Part shown: piece by piece, positions 39,606 to 47,699 of the stretch
Numbering within the stretch: position 1 is the first letter of the stretch
How the letters are laid out: the number at the start of each line of letters is the position of its first letter
NCBI RefSeq assembly: GCF_002863305.2
Contig: NZ_CP136962.1
Span: forward strand, 2,170,001-2,234,000
DNA from: Neisseria perflava
GTDB taxonomy: Bacteria; Pseudomonadota; Gammaproteobacteria; Burkholderiales; Neisseriaceae
Direction: 5' to 3'
DNA: 64,000 bases
Notes under the pieces: generated by a model
What the model was told of the DNA's origin: nothing
Databases searched by the model: none
What the model saw: only the letters and a program-made list of their open reading frames with translations
Made by a program: the position numbers and the translations under genes

Positions 39606-40109
39606 ATGTCCGAATGGCCAGCTCCAGAATTTGAATCCAAAATTTGTCCGCCCGAAAAGCTGGCGGAGCGTTTGGCGGCATTGCCCCGTCCGCTGGTGTT
39701 TACCAACGGCTGTTTCGATATTCTCCATAGGGGCCATGTAACGTATCTGGCGCAGGCGCGATCGGCCGGTGCGGCTTTGGTGCTGGCGTTGAATACCGAT
39801 GCTTCGGTGCGCCGTCAGGGCAAAGGGGACGACCGTCCGATTAATCCTTTGGAAAACCGCGCGGCAGTGACAGCGGCATTGACGAGCGTGGATTTGGTCA
39901 CATGGTTTGATGACGATACGCCGGCCGCGCTGATTGAAATGGTCAAACCCGATGTGTTGATTAAAGGCGGCGACTGGCCTGTGGATAAGATTGTCGGTGC
40001 GGCCGAGACGTTTGCGCGTGGCGGCAAAGTATTTTCGATTCCGTTTTTACACCAGACTTCGACCACCAAGACTTTGGCGAAAATCCGCGAAGCCGGAGGA
40101 GGCGAATGA
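39606..40109 (+). CDS. hldC: D-glycero-beta-D-manno-heptose 1-phosphate adenylyltransferase
   Basis: The cytidylyltransferase-fold half of HldE as a stand-alone enzyme (also called RfaE2), making ADP-heptose for the LOS core. The 167 residues include [20 protein letters not shown], with the nucleotide-binding HxGH, then [15 protein letters not shown] and [15 protein letters not shown] precedes the ATG and TATAAT at 39559-39564 is a possible -10. The 3' end overlaps birA-coaX by 4 nt (ATGA), so translation is coupled to it. Confidence 0.95.
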   Translation: MSEWPAPEFESKICPPEKLAERLAALPRPLVFTNGCFDILHRGHVTYLAQARSAGAALVLALNTDASVRRQGKGDDRPINPLENRAAVTAALTSVDLVTWFDDDTPAALIEMVKPDVLIKGGDWPVDKIVGAAETFARGGKVFSIPFLHQTSTTKTLAKIREAGGGE

Positions 40110-41866
40110 CGGATTTAAACAGCCGCCATTGGGCCTTGCTCGCCGCGCTTTCAGACGGCCTGCCGCAACACGTTTCTCAGTTGGCGCGTGTGGTTGGGAT
40201 GAAGCCGCAACAATTAAACGGATTCTGGCAGCAGATGCCGGGCCATATCCGCGGTTTGCTGCGCCAGCATGACGGGCAATGGCGTTTGGTGCGCCCTTTG
40301 GCTGTGTTTGCCGAAGAATCTCTGCAACAAATAGCCGGACAACAGGGTTTTCGTGTGCAGTTGAAACACGAATGTTCGTCCAGTAACGACGAAATTATGG
40401 CATTGGCGCGCCAGTCGGCAGATTTGGCGCATAAGGCCTTGTGCGTGGCGCATTTCCAAACCAAAGGACGCGGACGGCAAGGGCGGAGTTGGGTCAACCG
40501 ACAGGGCGAATGTCTGATGTTCAGCTTGGGCTGGGCATTTGACAAGCCGCAGTATGAGCTGGGTTCGCTGGCATTGGTGGTGGCATTGGCCTGCCGCCGT
40601 GCGCTTGCCGATATCGGTTTGGACGTAAATATCAAGTGGCCGAACGATTTGGTCGTGGCCAACGATAAATTGGCCGGTATTTTGATTGAAACGGCGCGGG
40701 TAGAGAATAAGACTGTCGCCGTCATCGGCATCGGCATCAATTTTGTATTGCCGAAAGAAGTTGAAAACGCCACTTCCGTGCAGGCCTTGTTTCAGACGGC
40801 CTCTAAGCAGGGTGTAAGTGTCAAAACCTTATTGAATGCGGTATTGGCGCAACTCGATGCGCTGTTGAACGAATACGCGCAAAACGGATTTGCGTCATGT
40901 ATCGGCGAATACGATGCCGCTAACCGCGACACAGGCAGGCCGGTATTGCTGCTTCAAGAAGGGCGCATTGTTCATGAAGGCGTAGTCAAAGGCGTGGATG
41001 CGCAAGGCGCGTTGCGTTTGTTGACCGACAATGGCGAGAAAACCATTGTCAGCGGCGAGATCAGCTTGCGTCCGGATAACCGTCCGGCGCAACCTGCCGT
41101 CGCCAAGCCGGAACGCTTTTTGCTGCTGGACGGCGGCAACAGTCAGTTGAAATGGGCGTGGGTAGAGAACGGCACATTTTCCGAAGTCGGCCGCGCGCCG
41201 TATCGTGATTTGGCCCAGCTGGGCGAAGAATGGCTGCAATTTGCCGATGATGATGTGAAGATTGTCGGTTGCGCCGTGTGCGGTTCGGTCAAAAAAGCGA
41301 TGGTGGAAGAACAATTAACCCGTCCGGTCGAATGGCTGTCCTCCATGCCGCAGGCTTTGGGTATCCGCAACCATTACCGCCGCCCTGAAGAACATGGCTC
41401 CGACCGTTGGTTTAATGCGCTGGGCAGCCGCCGCTTTACGCAAAACGCCTGCATCGTCGTCAGCTGCGGCACAGCCGTAACCACCGACGCGCTGACGGAA
41501 GACAATCATTATCTCGGCGGCACCATCATGCCCGGTTTTCACTTGATGAAAGAGGCGATGGCGCTCAAAACCGCCAACCTTAACCGTCCCATCGGCAAGG
41601 TATATCCGTTCCCAACCACAACGCCGAACGCCATTGCCAGCGGCATGATGGATGCCGTTTGCGGCGCGTTGATGATGATGCATGGCCGTCTGAAAGACAA
41701 AACGGGCGAGGGCAAATCGGTCGATATTATTATCACAGGCGGCGGCGCGGCCAGAGTCGTGCAGGCGCTGCCGGAGTCATTCGTTCATGACAATCAAGTG
41801 AAAATCGTCGATAATCTCGTGATTCACGGGCTCTTGCATTGGATTGCCCATCGCAACGGACAATAA
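40106..41866 (+). CDS. birA-coaX: Bifunctional biotin ligase / type III pantothenate kinase (BirA-CoaX fusion)
   Basis: A 586-residue fusion. Residues about 1-65 are a BirA winged-helix region. Residues about 80-320 are the biotin-protein ligase domain with [16 protein letters not shown] and [20 protein letters not shown]-terminal SH3-like part follows, and from about residue 335 the CoaX domain begins [15 protein letters not shown]. That domain contains [27 protein letters not shown] and the glycine-rich [11 protein letters not shown]. It thus biotinylates acyl carriers and starts CoA synthesis from one polypeptide. The fusion is known in Neisseria. It is the second gene of an operon with hldC and is followed after 15 nt by the SPOR-like gene. 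Confidence 0.95.
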   Translation: MTDLNSRHWALLAALSDGLPQHVSQLARVVGMKPQQLNGFWQQMPGHIRGLLRQHDGQWRLVRPLAVFAEESLQQIAGQQGFRVQLKHECSSSNDEIMALARQSADLAHKALCVAHFQTKGRGRQGRSWVNRQGECLMFSLGWAFDKPQYELGSLALVVALACRRALADIGLDVNIKWPNDLVVANDKLAGILIETARVENKTVAVIGIGINFVLPKEVENATSVQALFQTASKQGVSVKTLLNAVLAQLDALLNEYAQNGFASCIGEYDAANRDTGRPVLLLQEGRIVHEGVVKGVDAQGALRLLTDNGEKTIVSGEISLRPDNRPAQPAVAKPERFLLLDGGNSQLKWAWVENGTFSEVGRAPYRDLAQLGEEWLQFADDDVKIVGCAVCGSVKKAMVEEQLTRPVEWLSSMPQALGIRNHYRRPEEHGSDRWFNALGSRRFTQNACIVVSCGTAVTTDALTEDNHYLGGTIMPGFHLMKEAMALKTANLNRPIGKVYPFPTTTPNAIASGMMDAVCGALMMMHGRLKDKTGEGKSVDIIITGGGAARVVQALPESFVHDNQVKIVDNLVIHGLLHWIAHRNGQ

Positions 41867-41881
41867 AAAGGAAAACGCATC

Positions 41882-42724
41882 ATGAAATGGCTGTTTGCGG
41901 TCTTGGTCGCACTCAACATCATTGTTTTTGGCAGCATGGTTGCCTATCGGACACAACATAAAACCGCCAAACCCGAATCTGCCTTGGAAGGCGGTACTCA
42001 CGAATTATTGCGCCCATCTTCTTTGGACGCGCCTAAAGCCGAGCCGCAGCAGGCATCGCAACCCGATTGGGTGGTGGTCGAATCAGACGGCCTGATTATG
42101 GCAGAACCTGAATCCGAAGAAGCGGAAGCCTTGCGTAAAAAGCAAGAAGCGCAGCAGTTGAAAGAGAAAAAAGAAAAAATGCGCCGCGAGAAAGAAGCGC
42201 AAGAGCGCCGTGCCGCTGAAGAAGAGATGGGCGCGGCCGGAGTGGAACGCTTGTGTACCAGCAGCGCCACCGTGGTGATGGATGAAGACGATTACCACCG
42301 CATCAAAGGCCTGTTGGGCAAATGGCCTCATGCGGCCAGCCGCAGTATCGAAAAACGCAACGGCGCATCCGGTGGCGAAACTTCTTCCAAAACCTTCCGC
42401 GTAGTCTTGCCTGCCGACGGCGACACTTCCGCCCAGCTTGATGCCTTGGGCAGCCGCGGTTTTAGCGGCAGCATTCACAACGGCGAAATCAGCGTTGACG
42501 TAACACGCAGCCGTTCTTCCGCCCAAGTTTTGATTTCACGCTTGTCCAGCGCAGGTTTCGGCGGCGCGCGTATTGTCGAACAGGAAGACAGAAGCGCACC
42601 CGATACCGGTTTGAGCGTAGCACGCATGACCGTGGTCTTTATGGCGGTCGACGAGCGCGATGCCCAAGACATCAGAAACATTGTCGGCCGTTATGGCAAG
42701 TTGAACATGAAAACCTGCCGATAA
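41882..42724 (+). CDS. SPOR-like inner-membrane protein of unknown function
   Basis: A 280-residue protein with one N-terminal TM helix (MKWLFAVLVALNIIVFGSMVAY). A charged coiled-coil segment of about 35 residues rich in E/K/R (around 80-115) follows. The C-terminal region, with FRVVLPADGDTSAQLDALGSRG and DAQDIRNIVGRYGKL, looks like a SPOR-type peptidoglycan-binding fold. The domain call is tentative. Likely periplasmic, possibly linked to cell division. AAGGAAAA before the ATG; last gene of the hldC operon. Confidence 0.75.
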   Translation: MKWLFAVLVALNIIVFGSMVAYRTQHKTAKPESALEGGTHELLRPSSLDAPKAEPQQASQPDWVVVESDGLIMAEPESEEAEALRKKQEAQQLKEKKEKMRREKEAQERRAAEEEMGAAGVERLCTSSATVVMDEDDYHRIKGLLGKWPHAASRSIEKRNGASGGETSSKTFRVVLPADGDTSAQLDALGSRGFSGSIHNGEISVDVTRSRSSAQVLISRLSSAGFGGARIVEQEDRSAPDTGLSVARMTVVFMAVDERDAQDIRNIVGRYGKLNMKTCR

Positions 42725-42786
42725 TTAAGCCTATTCGGTTTCAGACGGCCTGACCAGTAGTCCCAAGCCTGATAAACCAAGCGACA

Positions 42787-42961
42787 CAAAACACGAAACC
42801 CACTGTATCGGCAGTGGGTTTCATGTTTTTCGGTTTTGAGTATCTGATATAAAGGGGAACAGGTATGTTTCGTATATGCGCACTCCGAGTATCAAGAGAT
42901 AATGGGGAAGAGGGGGATAAAATCTGTCGTTTAATGGCTCGGATTAGGACGTCTTCCGAGT
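42787..42961 (-). ncRNA. nrrF: NrrF-like Fur-regulated small RNA
   Basis: A minus-strand transcription unit of about 175 nt with no gene on that strand. A promoter TTGATA - 16 nt - TATAAT is overlapped by a 15/19 Fur box. The RNA would start near 42961 with a 5' hairpin CTCGGA...TCCGAG and contains a C/U-rich single-stranded stretch (CCCCCTCTTCCCC on that strand). It ends at a strong terminator, GAAACCCACTG / CAGTGGGTTTC. As I recall, meningococcal NrrF lies between NMB2073 and NMB2074, next to the birA-coaX locus, which is the same neighbourhood. NrrF represses sdh genes when iron is low. Identity is inferred from position and architecture, not from alignment. Confidence 0.75.
42793..42830. 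terminator. Bidirectional terminator: SPOR-like gene (+) and sRNA (-)
   Basis: A perfect 11-bp stem GAAACCCACTG / CAGTGGGTTTC with a 6-nt loop. T5 follows on the plus strand and a TTTT run on the minus strand. Confidence 0.9.
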
Positions 42962-42968
42962 GAGTTTG

Positions 42969-42996
42969 ATTATACGCTAATAATAACTATTATCAA
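42969..42996 (-). promoter_or_regulatory. Fur-box promoter of the sRNA
   Basis: On the minus strand -35 TTGATA (42996-42991), 16-nt spacer, -10 TATAAT (42974-42969). The plus-strand 19-mer at 42976-42994 matches the GATAATGATAATCATTATC Fur consensus at 15 of 19 positions and covers the spacer and part of the -35 hexamer, an arrangement for iron-dependent repression. Confidence 0.75.
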
Positions 42997-43082
42997 TAGC
43001 AAAATTGAAAAAATAAGGGGTTTTGCTGTAATATTTTGTTTTTTATGGAAATTAAATTGCGGTATTGGCTTTGCCATGATTG

Positions 43083-43176
43083 AAAAGGCCGTCTGAACGT
43101 CAAACAAACAGGCTGGTTGAAATAGGGTAAGGCAAACATTTCAACCCTATATTCCTATATTTCAGACGGCCTTTTG
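43083..43176. repeat. Widely spaced inverted DUS pair upstream of tldD
   Basis: AGGCCGTCTGAA (43086-43097) and its complement (43161-43172) are 63 nt apart, with TTGAAATAGGG / AACCCTATA-type partial complementarity between them. It may be a terminator or a recombined hairpin. Confidence 0.6.
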
Positions 43177-43289
43177 ATTTGTTTCAATCACTCATAAACC
43201 CAAGCAATCAACATATCCAAAGCCATATAAAATACCGTATAATCAAGGCCAAATTAACTTTGCCTGCTTGTCGGGCCGTCTGAAAAATT

Positions 43290-44732
43290 ATGCAACAAAC
43301 CTACGCCGCCGTACAGCGAGATTTGCTCGAAGCCAACCATCTTTCCCCCGATTTGCTTGCCCAAAGCCTGAGCATTATCGGTGCTAACCATGTCGATTAT
43401 GCCGACATCTATTGTCAGCGCACTGCCTATGAAAGCTGGCATTTGGAAGAAGGCATCGTCAAATCGGGCAGCTTCCAAATCGATCAGGGCGTGGGCGTGC
43501 GTGCCGTTTCGGGCGATAAAACTGCTTTTGCCTACGCCGACAGCCTGTGTATCGATTCGATCAACCGCTCTGCCAAAGCAGTTCGCGTGATTGGTGCGGC
43601 CGGCGGCGAAGCCAGCGTCAAAGTACCGACACCTGCCTACGGCAAGCCTGTCCACATGGCGATTGACCCTATTTCTAGCCTTGATTCCGCTGCCAAAGTT
43701 GCGCTGTTGAACAAAGTTGAAACGCTGGCCAAAGCCGCCGATCCGCGTATCGTGCAAGTGATGGCCGGTTTGACCTGCGAATACGACATGGTGTACATCG
43801 CCCGTCTGGACGGCAAACACGCTGCCGATATCCGCCCGATGGTGCGCATGAACGTTACCGTCATTGCCAAGCAGGGCGAGCGTCGCGAGCAGGGCAGCGC
43901 GGGCGGCGGCGGGCGTTATGATTTGGCGTATTTCGATGAAAACTTGGTTTGTCGGTTTGTCGATGCCGCCGTCAAACAAGCCCTGACCAATCTTGAGTCC
44001 CGTCCTGCGCCTGCCGGCGAGATGACCGTCGTTTTGGGCAACGGCTGGCCGGGCGTGTTGTTGCACGAAGCGGTTGGACATGGTTTGGAAGGCGATTTCA
44101 ACCGCAAAGAAACCAGCGTTTTCTCCGGCAGAATCGGCGAGCGTGTGGCCGCCAAAGGCGTTACTGTCGTTGACCAAGGAGATATTGCCGACAGACGCGG
44201 TTCGCTCAATATCGACGACGAAGGCAACGAAACTCGCCGCACTGTATTGATCGAAGACGGGATTTTGGTCGGCTATATGCAGGACGAAACCAACGCCCGC
44301 CTGATGGGTACGCAATCGACCGGCAACGGCCGCCGCGAAAGTTACGCTTCTGCGCCTATGCCGCGCATGACCAATACCTTTATGGAAAACGGCGGCTATG
44401 AGCCGGAAGAAATCATCGCGTCCATTGACAAGGGCATTTACGCCGTCAACTTTGGCGGCGGACAAGTGGACATTACCAGCGGCAAATTCGTGTTCAGCGC
44501 ATCCGAAGCGTGGTGGGTGGAAGGCGGCAAGCTGCAATATCCTGTCAAAGGCGCGACCATCATCGGCAACGGCCCCGAAGTGTTGAAACACGTTTCCATG
44601 ATAGGCAATGACTCCACGCTCGACAGCGGCATCGGCGTCTGCGGCAAAGAAGGGCAGAGCGTTCCTGTCGGCGTAGGACAACCGACCCTGAGGATTGATG
44701 CCGGACTGACCGTCGGCGGTAGTGAAATTTGA
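43290..44732 (+). CDS. tldD: Metalloprotease TldD
   Basis: With TldE (PmbA) it forms a heterodimeric zinc protease that degrades unfolded peptides and matures some small peptides. The 480 residues contain the HExxxH zinc site HEAVGHGLEGD from residue 259. They also contain GVRAVSGDKTAFAYAD near 72, GGGGRYDLAYF and the C-terminal IGVCGKEGQSVPVGVGQPTLRI. A DUS lies immediately upstream of the ATG and no strong ribosome site is visible. Closed by a DUS hairpin. No pmbA is in this window. Confidence 0.95.
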   Translation: MQQTYAAVQRDLLEANHLSPDLLAQSLSIIGANHVDYADIYCQRTAYESWHLEEGIVKSGSFQIDQGVGVRAVSGDKTAFAYADSLCIDSINRSAKAVRVIGAAGGEASVKVPTPAYGKPVHMAIDPISSLDSAAKVALLNKVETLAKAADPRIVQVMAGLTCEYDMVYIARLDGKHAADIRPMVRMNVTVIAKQGERREQGSAGGGGRYDLAYFDENLVCRFVDAAVKQALTNLESRPAPAGEMTVVLGNGWPGVLLHEAVGHGLEGDFNRKETSVFSGRIGERVAAKGVTVVDQGDIADRRGSLNIDDEGNETRRTVLIEDGILVGYMQDETNARLMGTQSTGNGRRESYASAPMPRMTNTFMENGGYEPEEIIASIDKGIYAVNFGGGQVDITSGKFVFSASEAWWVEGGKLQYPVKGATIIGNGPEVLKHVSMIGNDSTLDSGIGVCGKEGQSVPVGVGQPTLRIDAGLTVGGSEI

Positions 44733-44737
44733 ACGGC

Positions 44738-44770
44738 AGGCCGTCTGAAAGGTTTTCAGACGGCCTTTTA
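44738..44770 (+). terminator. DUS hairpin terminator after tldD
   Basis: A 13-bp stem AGGCCGTCTGAAA / TTTCAGACGGCCT with a 3-nt loop and a T-run, 6 nt past the stop. Confidence 0.9.
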
Positions 44771-44785
44771 CATTAGGATGAAACC

Positions 44786-45247
44786 ATGCAGGAACAGAAT
44801 CGGAAATCAAGTTTTCCCATAGTGATGTTGCTGGTGTCGGTTGCCCTGTGGATAGCGTCTTTGTCCAATGTTGCATTTTATTTGGGCAATCATGAAAGCA
44901 TGAAGGGTTTGACCGTTTTGATTTTGGGATCGATATTTGCTTCTTTGGATATAAGATATTGTGCGGCCTATGCCAATTATGTTTGGTTGGGGGCCATTGT
45001 TTTGCTGGCGTTGCGGAAGAAGGTCGTGCCTGTCCATGCGGCACTTTGGGGCTTGGCGCTGGTGGCCTTCAGTGTGAAAGCCGTACACGTCGATGAAGCA
45101 GGGAATACATCGGATATCGTGCGCTACGGCGCCGGATTTTATTTGTGGTATGCCGCATTTGCGGTTGCCACCATCGGCACGTTTGTCGGAAAGAATAAGG
45201 AAAGAAAAGCCACAATGATGGCAGATGGGACGAAAAATGACGCTTGA
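44786..45247 (+). CDS. Small multi-pass membrane protein of unknown function
   Basis: 153 residues with about four hydrophobic helices: FPIVMLLVSVALWIASLSN, LTVLILGSIFASL, NYVWLGAIVLLAL plus AALWGLALVAFSV, and FYLWYAAFAVATIGTFVG. No catalytic motif is seen and I do not recognise the family. Its end overlaps prmC by 11 nt, so the two are cotranscribed. Confidence 0.7.
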   Translation: MQEQNRKSSFPIVMLLVSVALWIASLSNVAFYLGNHESMKGLTVLILGSIFASLDIRYCAAYANYVWLGAIVLLALRKKVVPVHAALWGLALVAFSVKAVHVDEAGNTSDIVRYGAGFYLWYAAFAVATIGTFVGKNKERKATMMADGTKNDA

Positions 45248-46049
45248 TGAATGGTTGCGCCAATCGGCACTGCCCAAAAATGAAGCGCGGATGTTGTTGC
45301 AATATGCGCTGGGTTATACGCGTGCGCAGCTGGTGACACGCGGTACGGACGATTTGGCAGAATCCGCCCTGCAAACCTTGGAGGCTTTGGCACAACGCCG
45401 TCTGAAAGGCGAGCCGATGGCCTATCTGTTGGGCGAACGCGAGTTTTACGGACGATGCTTTGCCGTCAATCCCCATGTGCTGATTCCCCGTCCTGAAACC
45501 GAGCATTTGGTGGAAGCCGTACTCAAACACTTGCCGCCGCAAGGCCGTGTGTGGGACTTGGGGACGGGCAGCGGCGCCATTGCCGTGACCGTCGCACTTG
45601 AACGCGTTGATGCCGATGTTCGCGCATCCGACATCAGCGTTGGTGCTTTGGATACTGCCCGTCAAAATGCGGCCGAATTGGGCGCAAAAGTCGAGTTTGC
45701 GCAGGGTTCGTGGTTTGATACCGACAGGCCGTCTGAAGGCCGATACGATGTGATTGTTTCCAATCCGCCGTACATCGAGGACGGCGATGAACATTTGTCG
45801 CAAGGCGATTTGAGGTTTGAACCGCAAAACGCGTTGACCGACTTTTCAGACGGCCTCAGCCATATCCGCCATATTACCCAAGAAGCCCCAAAATACCTGA
45901 AAGCCAACGGCTGGCTGCTGTTTGAACACGGCTATGACCAAGGCGAAGCGGTGCGGAATATTATGCTGGAGAACGGTTTTGCCGAAGTGGCAACCGAACA
46001 GGATTTGGCTGGATTGGACAGGGTCACGCTGGGGCGTTTGCCTGCTTAG
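45237..46049 (+). CDS. prmC: Release-factor glutamine methyltransferase
   Basis: Methylates the Gln of the GGQ motif in RF1 and RF2. The 270-residue product begins MTLDEWLRQSALPKNEARML, which matches neisserial homologues; an ATG 12 nt upstream is also possible. It has FYGRCFAVNPHVLIPRPETE, the SAM-binding VWDLGTGSGAIAVTVAL and the catalytic NPPY at residues 176-179 (VSNPPYIED). DUS copies occur inside the frame at about 45726 and 45845. Confidence 0.95.
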   Translation: MTLDEWLRQSALPKNEARMLLQYALGYTRAQLVTRGTDDLAESALQTLEALAQRRLKGEPMAYLLGEREFYGRCFAVNPHVLIPRPETEHLVEAVLKHLPPQGRVWDLGTGSGAIAVTVALERVDADVRASDISVGALDTARQNAAELGAKVEFAQGSWFDTDRPSEGRYDVIVSNPPYIEDGDEHLSQGDLRFEPQNALTDFSDGLSHIRHITQEAPKYLKANGWLLFEHGYDQGEAVRNIMLENGFAEVATEQDLAGLDRVTLGRLPA

Positions 46050-46071
46050 TGGGCATGGTTTGTCGGAATTA

Positions 46072-46101
46072 AAAAAGGGCGTGTCAATCACGCCCTTTTG
46101 G
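46072..46101 (+). terminator. Terminator after prmC
   Basis: An 11-bp perfect stem AAAAGGGCGTG / CACGCCCTTTT with a TCAAT loop. It is symmetrical enough to work both ways between convergent genes. Confidence 0.9.
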
Positions 46102-46132
46102 TTTTCTGGTTTATCTGTTCAGACGGCCTGGT

Positions 46133-46927
46133 TTAACGCCAAGCAGCGACGAACTCCGCCCAGTGTTGTTTTTCTTCGGCTTGTGCAGCCAGATAATGTT
46201 TGATGCGTTTGATTTCGACTTCGTATTCGTCGGCATCGAGCGCGCCGCTCATCATGCGAAAGCGCATATACATCAGGTAGGTATTGGCGGCATCGGTTTC
46301 GCAATAGTCGCGGATGTCTTTCAGACGGCCTGCATGATAAGCGTCCCAAACCTTGCTGCCGTCCATGCCCAGTTTGCCGGGGAAGCCGCAGAGTTTGGCC
46401 ATATCGTCCAAAGGCACGCTGGCACGCGGTTGGTAGAGGGCGAGCAAATCCATCAGGTCGCAATGGCGGGTGTGGTAGCGGCTGATGTAGTTGTTCCACT
46501 TAAAGTCGCGGCTGTCGCCAAAATCGCCGTCACCCATGTCCCAATAGCGGGCGGCGCTGATGCCGTGTATCAGGGCGCGGTAGTGGAGGACGGGCAGGTC
46601 GAAACCGCCGCCGTTCCAGCTGACGAGTTGCGGCGTATAGTTTTCGATGACCTCGAAGAACTTGGCAATCATGACTTCTTCGCTGTCTTCGGGATCTCCG
46701 ATGGTGCTGACGCGGATTTTGTCTTGCCCCCAGCGCATACAGCAGGAGATGGCGACGACTTGGTGCAGATGGTGTTGCATAAAGTCGCTGCCGGTTTTGG
46801 CGCGGCGTTGCTGTTGGGCAAACAGGACGACTTCGTTGTCGGGCAAATCGGCAGGCAAATCGTAAAGCTGGCGGATGCCGTTTACGTCGGGAATGGTTTC
46901 AATGTCGAAGGCGAGTATCGGAGTCAT
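46133..46927 (-). CDS. Predicted 3'-5' exonuclease (PolB-like DEDD family)
   Basis: 264 residues starting MTPILAFDIETIPDVNGIRQ, which carries the Exo I motif DxE. VSWNGGGFDLPVLHYRA near residue 105 (Exo II) and a C-terminal DYCETDAANTYLMYMRF (Exo III-type) complete the DEDD pattern. It resembles the predicted PolB-exonuclease-like 2 family; the physiological substrate is unknown. ATG 46927 was preferred over upstream in-frame starts because a terminator (46980-47013) lies within the longer frame and the DIETIP motif is normally at the N-terminus. Confidence 0.85.
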   Translation of the reverse strand: MTPILAFDIETIPDVNGIRQLYDLPADLPDNEVVLFAQQQRRAKTGSDFMQHHLHQVVAISCCMRWGQDKIRVSTIGDPEDSEEVMIAKFFEVIENYTPQLVSWNGGGFDLPVLHYRALIHGISAARYWDMGDGDFGDSRDFKWNNYISRYHTRHCDLMDLLALYQPRASVPLDDMAKLCGFPGKLGMDGSKVWDAYHAGRLKDIRDYCETDAANTYLMYMRFRMMSGALDADEYEVEIKRIKHYLAAQAEEKQHWAEFVAAWR

Positions 46928-46979
46928 GGCGTGATCGGGTTGGATAAGGAATGATGTCATTGTGGCATGACGGCGCAGA

Positions 46980-47013
46980 TAAAAAAAGAGGCAATCCCCC
47001 ACAGGATTGCCCC
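46980..47013 (-). terminator. Rho-independent terminator upstream of the exonuclease gene (minus strand)
   Basis: On the minus strand GGCAATCC pairs with GGATTGCC (8 bp, extendable by G-C/G-T), followed by T7. It lies about 27 nt after the stop of a possible 27-codon ORF and argues for a separate short transcript there. Confidence 0.8.
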
Positions 47014-47039
47014 AATACCTCAAATCAGAGATTTACGCT

Positions 47040-47123
47040 TCACAAACAATACAGGCTTTCACCTGCGGCTTTACAGATGCAGCTCAACTCTGCATCGGTA
47101 AACTTTGATTTCGGGCATTGCAC
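47040..47123 (-). CDS. Possible 27-aa Cys-rich peptide
   Basis: A short minus-strand frame starting GTG at 47123 with AGAGGA five to six bases upstream. It encodes a peptide with four cysteines: M-Q-C-P-K-S at the N-terminus, ELSCICKAAGESLYCL at the end. It is followed by its own rho-independent terminator. C-x-C and flanking Cys suggest metal binding or a disulfide peptide. Two short stem-loops (47076-47096, 47107-47130) also lie inside, so the transcript might instead be a structured RNA. I know no named homologue. Confidence 0.45.
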   Translation of the reverse strand: MQCPKSKFTDAELSCICKAAGESLYCL

Positions 47124-47130
47124 CGAAATC

Positions 47131-47636
47131 CTCTAAAATACCGCAATTTCTTGCAATATCAGAAAATTGCTTACAAAAGTATCTAAAACCGGCGAGGCCG
47201 TCTGAATGTTTTGTAATTTGATGTAGTGAAATTTACGCGAATTTTTACAGTTTGCCAAGTATTTTTTTCTGAAGGCTTGTTTTGGTATAAATTTCAGGTC
47301 TTGTCATATTTTTGCAATTATATTTCATAATTGTTCAAAAGTTAGATATTTATTTTATTTTTTTTAAATTTTAATTTAATTTTATTTCATATTTTGAATG
47401 ATTAAAATGTATTTTTTTAGATGAACTATTTTGCAATATATTGTTTTTAAAAGAAATTAAATTTAATATGTAAATGAAAAAAGTGTATTGGGCCTGATGT
47501 TTTTCATTTGAGAAAAAATATAGGGTTGTTTGAAAGTTTCAATCACGATGAAAAAAGTTGTTTTTAAAGCATTTAAAGCGGAATATTATTTGATTATTTA
47601 AAATAAAACATAAGTTTCGGTTTGATTCAATTAAAA
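47131..47636. other. Long AT-rich gap downstream of lpxL
   Basis: About 500 nt with no credible gene. One DUS lies at about 47195; 47320-47480 is extremely A/T-rich with poly-T and poly-A tracts but no clear simple repeat. It may contain the promoter of the short minus-strand unit. Otherwise I see nothing in it. Confidence 0.5.
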
Positions 47637-47674
47637 TGAAAAAGCGGCGAAAGAAGGATTTTGCCGCTTTTTGC
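47637..47674. terminator. Terminator after lpxL-family gene
   Basis: A 10-bp stem AAAAAGCGGC / GCCGCTTTTT, about 25 nt past the minus-strand stop at 47700. The run of A/T on both sides suits both directions. Confidence 0.85.
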
Positions 47675-47699
47675 ATATTCAAATTGTAATTCAATGTAG

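Noticed and set aside
42865..42963. 32-codon plus-strand ORF with an AAGGGGAAC ribosome-like site
   Set aside because: It is exactly antisense to the better supported Fur-controlled sRNA unit and has no recognisable protein features.
43254..45044. 596-codon open frame on the minus strand
   Set aside because: It is antisense to tldD, whose HEAVGHGLEGD zinc motif and full-length family match are clear. High third-position GC of tldD creates the reverse frame.
46163..46954. 263-codon plus-strand frame
   Set aside because: Antisense to the DEDD exonuclease gene; no ribosome site.
47320..47480. Possible CRISPR or simple-repeat array
   Set aside because: The sequence is AT-rich but has no regularly spaced repeat. 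No CRISPR-like array was noticed anywhere in the window.
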